5,798 bases of DNA from Spirochaetia bacterium. GTDB taxonomy: Bacteria; Spirochaetota; Spirochaetia; Treponematales; Breznakiellaceae. Position numbers and translations under genes: made by a program. The stretch is from positions 1 through 5,798 of the forward strand of contig BNUY01000166.1 in NCBI GenBank assembly GCA_025997715.1, written 5' to 3'. The notes under the pieces were generated by a model that ran no database searches, was not told the origin of the DNA, and saw only the letters and a list, made by a program, of their open reading frames with translations. Below, piece by piece: positions 1 to 5,798 of this stretch; within the stretch, counting starts at the first letter, position 1, and every line of letters begins with the position of its first letter.

Positions 1-24
1 AAAATTTACCAGAAAACCCAATTT

Positions 25-69
25 AAGCCCGGTTGCTGCCTGGATTCACCGGCAAGCCTGGTTACCGCC
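25..69. repeat. Imperfect 16-base direct repeat in the leader
   Basis: AAGCCCGGTTGCTGCC (25-40) recurs as AAGCCTGGTTACCGCC (54-69), matching at 13 of 16 positions with a 29-base offset. A CCGGT/ACCGG inverted pair (29-33 and 48-52) lies across the first copy and the spacer, but the 5-bp stem with a 14-base loop has no T-run after it, so I do not call it a terminator. The role is unknown. Confidence 0.4.
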
Positions 70-79
70 TTTATTTCTA

Positions 80-115
80 TCGTCTTTGTCCGTGCTGTCC
101 GTGAGGTCTGTGGTT
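80..115. repeat. 9-base periodic TCCGTG-type motif
   Basis: Successive 9-base blocks read TCCGTGCTG (89-97), TCCGTGAGG (98-106) and TCTGTGGTT (107-115), preceded by a weaker block at 80-88. On the reverse strand this reads as repeated CACGGA words. Motifs of this style recur between genes in several bacterial genomes, so this may be one copy of a dispersed intergenic element; that part is inference from memory and not shown by this window. Confidence 0.5.
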
Positions 116-149
116 AAATTTGGAATTCCTGTTGGAGGTACAAATACGC

Positions 150-179
150 TTGCCAATATTAATATCATTGATATATACT
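150..179 (+). promoter_or_regulatory. Sigma-70-type promoter of the ompA-like gene
   Basis: A -35 box TTGCCA (150-155) is followed after 18 bases by a -10 box TATACT (174-179). Transcription would start near base 186, only about nine bases before the ATG at 195. The spacer is very AT-rich. This promoter probably drives the OmpA-like gene and the overlapping lipoprotein gene. The call is from consensus match only. Confidence 0.65.
162..174. promoter_or_regulatory. Palindrome in the promoter spacer, candidate operator
   Basis: ATATCA-T-TGATAT is a perfect 6+1+6 inverted repeat. It lies between the -35 and -10 boxes and touches the first base of the -10 box. A dimeric regulator bound here would block RNA polymerase. 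The sequence is AT-rich, so a chance palindrome is possible. Confidence 0.35.
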
Positions 180-194
180 TACTATTAGAGTGTT

Positions 195-1343
195 ATGGTG
201 GCAAAACCTGTTCTGTTAAGAATCTGCCTCGTCTTTGTCGTCCTGCTCGCCCTTCCTATTCGGACCGAAGCCCAGATATTGGAGTGGACGGAACAGCCTT
301 TTTTCATTAAGGGGATGGCCCAGTATTACCTCTTTCCTGCCAATGCACCCTTTGATTTTTGGTCATATTTGAAACCGGAACCGGCCTTTCGCGCCGCCCT
401 GGGATATGAATGGCGGCAATTCGCCTTTTCCCTGGAATCCGGCTATACCCATTTTGCGGGAATAGATCCCTACCGGATGTATGTTGAGGACCTTCACCTC
501 CTTCCCCTGCTGTTCAAGTTTGGCTATACCTTCCTCCTTCCCAAGGGGTTTGGGATACAACCGGAAGTGGGGGCCGGCGCCATACTCTACAAAGTCTACC
601 ACTATCCAACAGAAAAGGATTGGCTGGCGGGCAGCCTAAAGGAAACCTTTGCCCAGAATTTGATAGCCACCCTCCGGCTTAATCTGGTGTGGGAAATTTA
701 CCGGGTCCCCGTCCTCCGTCTCCATATTGGAGGCGGGGTGGACATGATTCCGGAAGCCGAAGGGCTCTTTTTTATACCCGCCGTCGAGGCGGGTCTTACC
801 TTTAAGCCCCGCCTGCCCCGGCGTATTCCGGTACGGCCCGTCTCTCAGCCAGTGACACTATCCCTCTTACCGCTGCCTGCTCAGCCGACAGCAAAGCCGA
901 CCCCCTCGCCGATACTTCCCTATCTCCGGACAGCCCTCAAAGATGACAAGGACATTGCCATTGAGCAGGTTCCACGGGGCATAAAGATAACCATCTGGAA
1001 CATCCATTTTATTGAGGGGACGGAGGAGATCGTTCCTGCCGACTATCCCCGGCTGGAGATGATAGCCAAAGCGATCAAGCAGGTTTCGGAGAACCGTAAA
1101 ATCCAGGTAGAGGGCCATGTTGCCGCCGAGGGCCGTCCTGGGGAGGAAATGGATCTGTCCTTCTGGCGGGGACAGGTCATATTGGAGGCCCTTAGCAACC
1201 AGAACATAGCGGATAAACGCATTTATTTCCGGCCCTGGGGCGGCCTGAAACCCCTGATGAGCAACGCCACCGCAGAAGGCCGCTACGAAAACAACCGGGC
1301 GGAGATTACCCTGCTGAACGAAGGGGAGGATTGGATACAATGA
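195..1343 (+). CDS. OmpA-family outer membrane protein
   Basis: This 382-residue protein has the classic OmpA layout. Residues 1-26 are a signal peptide: a short N-terminus with Lys4 and Arg9, a hydrophobic core, and a TEA|Q cleavage site. Residues about 30-203 are rich in alternating aromatic and hydrophobic residues and glycines, as in a small outer membrane beta-barrel. Residues 205-243 form a Pro/Arg/Thr-rich linker. Residues about 244-375 are the OmpA C-terminal domain, which in the family binds peptidoglycan in the periplasm. Its GHxxxxG segment (307-313), an LS-x2-R segment with Arg325, and a late NNRAEI motif are visible. The usual Asp of GHTD is Ala310, so peptidoglycan binding may be altered. 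The ATG at 195 has only a weak AGAG (187-190) upstream; the GTG at 198 is an alternative start. The stop overlaps the next gene as ATGA, which suggests translational coupling. The OmpA-domain assignment is firm; the barrel is inferred from residue pattern. Confidence 0.85.
   Translation: MVAKPVLLRICLVFVVLLALPIRTEAQILEWTEQPFFIKGMAQYYLFPANAPFDFWSYLKPEPAFRAALGYEWRQFAFSLESGYTHFAGIDPYRMYVEDLHLLPLLFKFGYTFLLPKGFGIQPEVGAGAILYKVYHYPTEKDWLAGSLKETFAQNLIATLRLNLVWEIYRVPVLRLHIGGGVDMIPEAEGLFFIPAVEAGLTFKPRLPRRIPVRPVSQPVTLSLLPLPAQPTAKPTPSPILPYLRTALKDDKDIAIEQVPRGIKITIWNIHFIEGTEEIVPADYPRLEMIAKAIKQVSENRKIQVEGHVAAEGRPGEEMDLSFWRGQVILEALSNQNIADKRIYFRPWGGLKPLMSNATAEGRYENNRAEITLLNEGEDWIQ
1323..1330 (+). promoter_or_regulatory. 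Ribosome binding site deciding the lipoprotein start
   Basis: GGGGAGGA sits nine bases before the ATG at 1340, inside the end of the ompA-like gene. An in-frame TTG at 1331 directly abuts this site and is too close to be used. The ATG also gives a better signal peptide, beginning MKTKS. Confidence 0.8.
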
Positions 1344-4300
1344 AAACCAAATCCGCGTTACTACTACTGCTTGGCCTGAGCCTGTCCCTGACGGGGTGCA
1401 ATAATGTTATTCACGACCTTGTCCCCTGGGATGATCCCCATCCTAACCCGACGGTCACCACCATCGGTCCGCAGAGCCAGGCGATTACGATAGGCGTACC
1501 CGGCGTTCCTGAAGAGGGCGCCTTAAGTGCAAACTTTGCGGTAACAACAACCGGCATCCTGGGGGAAAAACCGGTAACCCTTGAGTGGTTTAGCGACAGC
1601 ACCGGTATGATTCCCATGGGACCGCCGCCCGGGGTTACCAATGCATCGCCGACACCCACTTTTTCCACGAACCCCGCGGTCCTTGCGTACATCACCCTTG
1701 CCGCTACGGAGGAAACCCACTTCGGCGTCTATTACTTCAGGGTCATTGTCGGCGATCTGCCGGATGTTGAAGGCGGCAGCCTGCGGTCCAGCGGGGTAGG
1801 ACGGCTCCAGATAGACACATGGCTCCCGGAATTCAACGTCGCCTTTGTTGACGGCGCCCTGCTGGTGATTGAACTTACCGAGCCGGTCACCGGTAGGCCG
1901 GACCCAACTGATTTTATCGTGAGCGGCATAGCGTCCAATCCGTCTGTAACAGACGTGGCGGTGAACGGTACGACAATCACCTTGAAATTATCGGCTCGGG
2001 CATACCTTGAAACCGGCATAATGGTGACGTATAACCGGAATGCGGACAGCGCCAAACACCTGCTGGATTCTGACGGCAATTTTACCGAATCATTTGTTGA
2101 TGAACCGGTTACCAACAATACCGCCCCCCCGAAATTCAACGCCGCCGCCATTGACGGGGTAAGCCTGGTGATTGAACTTACCGAGCCGGTCGCCGGTACG
2201 CCTGACCCGTCTGATTTTACCGTGAGCGGCATAGCGGGCAATCCATCACGTCCATATGTAACTACCGTGCTGGTAAACGGGGCGACAACAATCACCTTGA
2301 CCTTATCCTCACCGGCGGCCTTTGGCGAAAACAACATAAAGGTGACGTATAAGCGGAACGCGGTCACCGCTAAACACCTGCTGGATGCGGACGGCAATTT
2401 TACCGAATCATTTGTGGACAAGCCGGTTACCAACAATACCGGGGTTCCCAAAAGAGTTCTCAATATCGACCCGCAGGTCGGGACAATTTCGGCAGGTGTA
2501 ACGGGAAGCACAAAGTTTGGGGTTTATACCCAGGGTATCACGGGTGTAAAGCCCGTAACGATTGCGTGGTTCAGCGATGCTTCCGGTACTATTTCCGGCG
2601 GCGCACCGTTAGATGTTAGTATTGTATCGCCGGTTTCCTTTGTGGCAACACCCACGGATATAACGCTTACGACTAAGCCCACTACACCGCCTGGTATCTA
2701 TTTTTTCCGGGTAACGGTCTCCGACGGCAGCCCCATACAATCCGAAGGGGTGGGGACTCTCACGGTATCGGAGCCAAAAACGGTCACGGCCGTGGGCGCA
2801 CAGCAAGGGCTTGCCATACAAGGTACGGAATATCATCCGGTATACACCGTTACCACCACCGGCTTTTTTGGTGATCAGCCGGTAAACCTCACGTGGTTTA
2901 GTGATGTAAATGGCACTATTCCGACTACCGCGCCAAAAAATGTCAGTGTATATACACCGGTAGATTTTTCCACAGGTTCCACGAATATCACCTTCACTAC
3001 CAAAACTGATACCCCAAACGGCATTTATTATTTCCGTGTTCTGGTTGGTAGTGGGGTTGAAGAAAGGACGTCCACAGGAGTGGGTATTCTAACCGTGCTG
3101 GTAGTCAGTCCGAACATCCTGTATTATGACGATGCCTATCCCCCAACGGGATGGCAGGAGGTACCGGGCACGCAAACCCTGGACCTGGCATTTGCCGGGA
3201 TTATCGCTAACCAAGGTCATGGATACTATTTCATTTACCCGCACGAACCTGCGGGGACGTCCTCGCCGCTGAACCGGGAACTAAAGTCGGACCCGCGTAT
3301 CCTTGATGCCACGGCCTTTCCCGGCCTTGGTTCGGCTAATCCGGTAACCCTCATCATTATGACCGATCCCGGTGATGTGTGGACCATCAAATTGGACAAG
3401 CAGGGCAGCCTTTTTACCGTAAACCAATATGCGGAATTGATACTGGATGAGTCTATTGTTTTACAGGGCTATGCGGCGGAACATAACGACCCAACAGACA
3501 ATAACGCTCCATTGGTGTGGGTGAACTCAGGCGCACTCACCATGAAAAAGAATTCGCAGATTATTGGTAATACTACCCGCAATACAACAGCGAACAGGTA
3601 TGACGGCCTAGCGAACGGTTATGGCGGCGGCGTGTATGTTACTGGCGGCACATTCACCATGCGCGACCAATCATGCGTCACCGGCCATACCGTTATTGAC
3701 AGTTATGGCGGCGGTGGTGTGTATGTTACAAACGGCGCCTTCGAGATGTGGGAGGCCTCAAGCGTTAAGGACAATAGATCGCTTTATTCAGGCGGCGGGG
3801 TGATTTTCACCGGCAGCAGCAGTAATGTTTTTACCATGCATGATACATCAAGCATCACAAGCAATGTTTCGGTAGATACTGGCGGCGGCGTATCTGTTTC
3901 CGGCGCTAAGTTCGTTATGGAAGATTCATCTTTTATCAGCTTGAATTTTACCAGAGGTAATTCTGGCGGCGGCGGCGGTGTGTACAGCACCGGCACATTT
4001 ATCATGGATGACACATCCTATATCACACAAAATGTTTCATCAAGTAGCGGCGGCGGGGTATATTCAAGCGGTACGTTCACCATGGGCGATGCAGATGATT
4101 CCACCGACAGTCATCCATATATTAGTAATAATGATGCGTCCAGCGGCGGCGGCGTGTATTCCTCCGGCGGCACATTTACGATGAACGATCATGCACATAT
4201 TGGTGGAATTTATCTCACCGGGAAAAATACTGCCGGTTCAGGCGGGGGAGTATATATTAACACCGGTAGATTTAACATGAATGATTCTTCAGCCGTCAGC

Positions 4301-5029
4301 GGCAATGAGGCTAGATCCAATGGCGGCGGGGTGTATGCTGCCGGCGGTACATTTACCATGAAGGATAACTCCATTGTAGGCGACATAACTGATAGCGGCA
4401 AAAAAAATGCCGCCGGCGGCAATGGCGGGGGAGTATATATTAACACCGGCACATTCACCATGGGAGTTGCCGACGGATCATCGAGTGGTTCTCAATATGT
4501 CAGCCGTAATACCGCCACAGGCAGCGGCGGCGGCGTGTATATTGGATCGGCGCACACAAACAGTACCTTTACTATGAATGATTCTACAAGTGGTTATTCC
4601 TATGTGCGTAACAATACTGCTACTAGTAATGGTGGAGGTGTGTATCTCTATAGTTCTCTCAGCGTATCCTATTCTTCCTACCAAAACGTCAACAATTCTA
4701 CCAGTTATACAACCACATGCACCATGAATGGTTCATCGGACATTAGCGGCAATTCCGCCGCATTAGGCGCAGGCATGTACCTCGACAGCTCACTCAGCGT
4801 TACCCACGGCAACACCGGGGTTTTGTATACCGTCACTAATAGCGGGAATATTACAAGCACCTTAATAAAGGCAATGTCCGCAACTCTGAGTGGTGCAGTC
4901 TATGGTGTAAGTTCGCTCAACGTTTCTACCGGACCGTCAGGGCGCGTTTCTAACTCCGGTCAAAGTAAAAGCGAATACACAACAAATACAAGCATCAACG
5001 GTACGCCGCCTTCATTCACCGTGCCGTGA
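1340..5029 (+). CDS. Large modular lipoprotein with Ig-like, SwmB and GGGVY beta-helix repeats
   Basis: This 1229-residue protein is a likely surface or outer membrane lipoprotein. Residues 1-20 are a lipoprotein signal with lipobox LTGC, giving lipidated Cys20; Asn21 follows, not the inner-membrane retention Asp. Three related modules A (about 38-162, 370-479, 480-589) share WFSD, with Trp at 83, 410 and 519, and a GxYYFRV-like motif; they look Ig-like. Between A1 and A2 lie two SwmB-type repeats (about 161-261 and 262-367), each ending in VTNNT. Residues 590-745 lead into a right-handed beta-helix with GGGVY-TFTM-D-S-I-N coils from residue 762 to about 1190. This resembles chlamydial Pmp and Bacteroidetes/spirochaete repeat proteins. 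No C-terminal autotransporter barrel is visible, so anchoring is by lipid. Binding or adhesion is inference; the exact ligand is unknown. The gene overlaps the ompA-like gene by four bases. Confidence 0.85.
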   Translation: MKTKSALLLLLGLSLSLTGCNNVIHDLVPWDDPHPNPTVTTIGPQSQAITIGVPGVPEEGALSANFAVTTTGILGEKPVTLEWFSDSTGMIPMGPPPGVTNASPTPTFSTNPAVLAYITLAATEETHFGVYYFRVIVGDLPDVEGGSLRSSGVGRLQIDTWLPEFNVAFVDGALLVIELTEPVTGRPDPTDFIVSGIASNPSVTDVAVNGTTITLKLSARAYLETGIMVTYNRNADSAKHLLDSDGNFTESFVDEPVTNNTAPPKFNAAAIDGVSLVIELTEPVAGTPDPSDFTVSGIAGNPSRPYVTTVLVNGATTITLTLSSPAAFGENNIKVTYKRNAVTAKHLLDADGNFTESFVDKPVTNNTGVPKRVLNIDPQVGTISAGVTGSTKFGVYTQGITGVKPVTIAWFSDASGTISGGAPLDVSIVSPVSFVATPTDITLTTKPTTPPGIYFFRVTVSDGSPIQSEGVGTLTVSEPKTVTAVGAQQGLAIQGTEYHPVYTVTTTGFFGDQPVNLTWFSDVNGTIPTTAPKNVSVYTPVDFSTGSTNITFTTKTDTPNGIYYFRVLVGSGVEERTSTGVGILTVLVVSPNILYYDDAYPPTGWQEVPGTQTLDLAFAGIIANQGHGYYFIYPHEPAGTSSPLNRELKSDPRILDATAFPGLGSANPVTLIIMTDPGDVWTIKLDKQGSLFTVNQYAELILDESIVLQGYAAEHNDPTDNNAPLVWVNSGALTMKKNSQIIGNTTRNTTANRYDGLANGYGGGVYVTGGTFTMRDQSCVTGHTVIDSYGGGGVYVTNGAFEMWEASSVKDNRSLYSGGGVIFTGSSSNVFTMHDTSSITSNVSVDTGGGVSVSGAKFVMEDSSFISLNFTRGNSGGGGGVYSTGTFIMDDTSYITQNVSSSSGGGVYSSGTFTMGDADDSTDSHPYISNNDASSGGGVYSSGGTFTMNDHAHIGGIYLTGKNTAGSGGGVYINTGRFNMNDSSAVSGNEARSNGGGVYAAGGTFTMKDNSIVGDITDSGKKNAAGGNGGGVYINTGTFTMGVADGSSSGSQYVSRNTATGSGGGVYIGSAHTNSTFTMNDSTSGYSYVRNNTATSNGGGVYLYSSLSVSYSSYQNVNNSTSYTTTCTMNGSSDISGNSAALGAGMYLDSSLSVTHGNTGVLYTVTNSGNITSTLIKAMSATLSGAVYGVSSLNVSTGPSGRVSNSGQSKSEYTTNTSINGTPPSFTVP
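1457..1819 (+). other. Ig-like module A1 of the lipoprotein
   Basis: This is the first of three related extracellular-type modules, starting shortly after the lipidated cysteine. It carries VTTTGILGEKPVTLEWFSD (Trp83) and an FGVYYFRV segment, ending GVGRLQI. The same landmarks recur in A2 and A3, which defines the family by internal comparison. No named domain is claimed. Confidence 0.6.
1820..2440 (+). repeat. Tandem pair of SwmB-type repeats
   Basis: Two copies of about 101-106 residues (1820-2122 and 2123-2440) share PxFN, LVIELTEPV, FxVSGIA, an ITLxLS strand, KHLLD, DGNFTESFVD and a closing VTNNT. These are features of the SWM/SwmB Ig-like repeat family. DNA identity is very high in places: 27 bases are identical between 1862-1888 and 2165-2191, and 26 bases between 2072-2097 and 2390-2415. 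This points to a fairly recent in-frame duplication. Confidence 0.75.
2447..3106 (+). repeat. Tandem Ig-like modules A2 and A3 of the lipoprotein
   Basis: A2 (2447-2776) and A3 (2777-3106) share the A1 landmarks: WFSD (Trp410 and Trp519, 109 residues apart), PVxF, TTKxxTPxGIYxFRV and GVGxLTV. Their DNA is much more diverged than that of the SwmB pair, so this duplication looks older. Confidence 0.65.
3623..4909 (+). repeat. GGGVY beta-helix coil array
   Basis: Twelve clear GGGV(Y/I/S) coil starts fall at 3623, 3710, 3791, 3881, 3971, 4049, 4145, 4241, 4322, 4424, 4526 and 4631. Two weaker ones follow: GAGMY at 4766 and GAVY at 4892. Spacing is 26-35 residues (mean about 30.5) across the clear coils and 45 at the first degenerate one. 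The usual coil reads GGGVY-x-GTFTM-x-D-x-S-x-I-x-N, the pattern of a right-handed parallel beta-helix. The last coils lengthen and lose the motif, probably capping the helix. Confidence 0.8.
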
Positions 5030-5037
5030 TACGCCCC

Positions 5038-5066
5038 TTGACCAAGCCCCCTGCTTTTCCTACAAT
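5038..5066 (+). promoter_or_regulatory. Promoter of the LiaF-like gene
   Basis: TTGACC (5038-5043) and TACAAT (5061-5066) are separated by exactly 17 bases in the 60-base gap after the lipoprotein stop. Transcription would start near 5073, leaving a leader of roughly 17 bases containing the ribosome binding site. No terminator is seen for the lipoprotein gene, so read-through is also possible. Confidence 0.65.
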
Positions 5067-5075
5067 CCAAACACC

Positions 5076-5083
5076 GGAGGGGG
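5076..5083 (+). promoter_or_regulatory. Strong ribosome binding site of the LiaF-like gene
   Basis: GGAGGGGG is well placed before the ATG at 5090 and supports that start over any internal one. Confidence 0.75.
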
Positions 5084-5089
5084 TGCGTC

Positions 5090-5638
5090 ATGCTTGTACC
5101 AACCATTGATGACGAAAAAGAACAAATCACCAGGGCCTTGTCCGAACAATACGCCCAAAACAGCATTGACCTGGAAGAGTACGAACGCTTAATAGAGTAT
5201 GTGCAAAAGATCAGCACCTCACGGGAATTGAAAAACGTAAAAAAAATAGTGGCTGAAAATACCCATGGGGACACCGGCACGTTAATCCTGCCTGAAGCCG
5301 GGGGTGAAAAACACCTGTCCGTATTTTCATGGCGAAGCTCAACCGTAAAACCGGTACAGGGAAACGCCGGAACCTATGCAAGCGTCCTGGGCGCAAACAG
5401 TATACGCATCAACGAACATGACCTGCCCAAGGGAAAAACCGTCCTGACCGTCCATTCGATCCTGGGCCTAACTGAAATCCATATCCCAAAAAACGTGAGG
5501 GTCATCAATAAAACCACCCCCTTCCTTGCGGGGGTATTTTCCCCAAACGAACCGGCGGCAAGCGATGATACGGAGGCCCCCGAACTGTATATCCTGGGAA
5601 GGGCAATTTTGGGAAACATCACCATCATCCGAACCTAA
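5090..5638 (+). CDS. DUF1707 / LiaF-like C-terminal domain protein
   Basis: This 182-residue protein has two parts. Residues 6-50 match the DUF1707/SHOCT-like pattern: an acidic-basic helix, then RALSEQYAQNSIDLEEYERL, then SREL. Residues about 95-182 resemble the LiaF C-terminal (cell wall-active antibiotics response) beta-domain, with LPKGKTVLTVHSILGLTEIHIP, a valine strand, a PFLAGVF turn and a closing LGRAILGNITIIRT. In Firmicutes LiaF is a membrane protein that holds back the LiaRS envelope-stress system, and DUF1707 fusions with this domain are common in actinobacteria. Here no signal peptide or membrane segment is visible, so it is probably cytoplasmic. A regulatory or scaffolding role in envelope stress is inference; no LiaRS-like kinase or regulator lies in the window. 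It has its own promoter and strong ribosome binding site. Confidence 0.75.
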   Translation: MLVPTIDDEKEQITRALSEQYAQNSIDLEEYERLIEYVQKISTSRELKNVKKIVAENTHGDTGTLILPEAGGEKHLSVFSWRSSTVKPVQGNAGTYASVLGANSIRINEHDLPKGKTVLTVHSILGLTEIHIPKNVRVINKTTPFLAGVFSPNEPAASDDTEAPELYILGRAILGNITIIRT

Positions 5639-5665
5639 AAATTCCGTAAAAAAGTAAAAAAATCC

Positions 5666-5694
5666 TTGACAGCGTGAAAAAAGCGCCGTACACT
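5666..5694 (+). promoter_or_regulatory. Strong sigma-70-type promoter after the LiaF-like gene
   Basis: A perfect TTGACA (5666-5671), a 17-base spacer and TACACT (5689-5694) lie 27 bases after the LiaF-like stop. Transcription would start near 5701. It points into the window edge and must serve a gene or RNA beginning there. Confidence 0.75.
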
Positions 5695-5767
5695 ATCGAA
5701 AGCTACTAGTGATGCCGCTATGTTGTTTATTTACGCCTTCAACAAATAGGCCTAAAGGAACATCAAT

Positions 5768-5798
5768 TTGCTGAAATTTTCGTGCGAATCTGGAACTA
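5768..5798 (+). CDS. Possible start of a further gene, cut by the window edge
   Basis: AAAGGA (5754-5759) lies eight bases before a TTG at 5768, and the frame stays open to the window end, giving LLKFSCESGT. It is about 67 bases downstream of the predicted transcription start. Ten codons are too few to name a product. A non-coding RNA leader is an alternative. Confidence 0.3.
   Translation, partial: MLKFSCESGT

Noticed and set aside
1..117. Open frame from the window edge to a TAA at 115-117, possibly the end of an upstream protein
   Set aside because: It runs through the 16-base and 9-base repeats, has no recognisable domain and is only 38 codons; an intergenic repeat explains it better.
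86..310. 74-codon frame overlapping the start of the ompA-like gene
   Set aside because: It crosses the promoter and overlaps the clear signal peptide of the OmpA-like protein in another frame; no ribosome binding site or domain is seen.
1732..2511. Long reverse-strand open frame of 259 codons opposite the SwmB repeats
   Set aside because: Its internal repeats mirror the SwmB duplication on the + strand, and the + strand protein has a coherent domain structure; it is an antisense shadow.
3784..4461. Reverse-strand frames rich in YTPPP repeats
   Set aside because: The YTPPP words are the reverse complement of GGGVY codons; they have no starts or domains of their own.
3623..4909. Regularly spaced repeats that could suggest a CRISPR array
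   Set aside because: Repeats are short, variable in sequence and spacing, keep the reading frame and encode a protein motif.
5072..5085. CACC/GGTG hairpin enclosing the ribosome binding site of the LiaF-like gene
   Set aside because: A 4-bp stem with a 6-base loop is too weak to claim as a riboregulator.
5712..5774. 20-codon frame starting at ATG 5712
   Set aside because: It has no ribosome binding site, its product is not recognisable, and it overlaps the better candidate start at 5768.

Overview
The window carries three complete genes and a possible partial fourth, all on the + strand. It reads as bacterial envelope DNA. The base composition is moderate, the promoters look like sigma-70 promoters with 17-18 base spacers, and a long lipoprotein carries GGGVY-type beta-helix repeats. 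Together these suggest a Gram-negative, lipoprotein-rich organism; a spirochaete of the Treponema type is my best guess from the style of the genes. No rRNA, tRNA or species-specific marker is present, so the taxon is an inference.

Layout. Positions 1-194 are a leader with no convincing gene. They hold two small repeat motifs and a promoter whose spacer and -10 box overlap a perfect palindrome. Positions 195-1343 encode an OmpA-type outer membrane protein: signal peptide, predicted beta-barrel, proline-rich linker and C-terminal OmpA domain. Its stop codon overlaps, as ATGA, the start of a 1229-residue lipoprotein (1340-5029). That protein has a lipobox, three related Ig-like 'WFSD' modules, two nearly duplicate SwmB-type repeats lying between them, and a right-handed beta-helix of about 12 clear GGGVY coils plus two degenerate ones. 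A 60-base gap follows, with a good promoter and a strong ribosome binding site. Next is a 182-residue soluble protein with a DUF1707-like N-terminus and a LiaF-like C-terminus (5090-5638). The last 160 bases hold a third strong promoter and what may be the first codons of another gene.

How the genes may work together. The translationally coupled OmpA and lipoprotein pair probably forms a surface module: a peptidoglycan- or periplasm-facing OmpA protein made together with a long lipid-anchored beta-helical stalk. The LiaF-like gene has its own promoter; in relatives such domains belong to envelope-stress sensing, so it may be a functional neighbour rather than a strict operon member. The most notable points are the modular, internally duplicated lipoprotein, the loss of the usual Asp in the OmpA peptidoglycan-binding motif, the palindrome in the first promoter, and the very short predicted 5' leaders of two of the genes. 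I see no CRISPR array, insertion sequence, toxin-antitoxin pair or phage gene.
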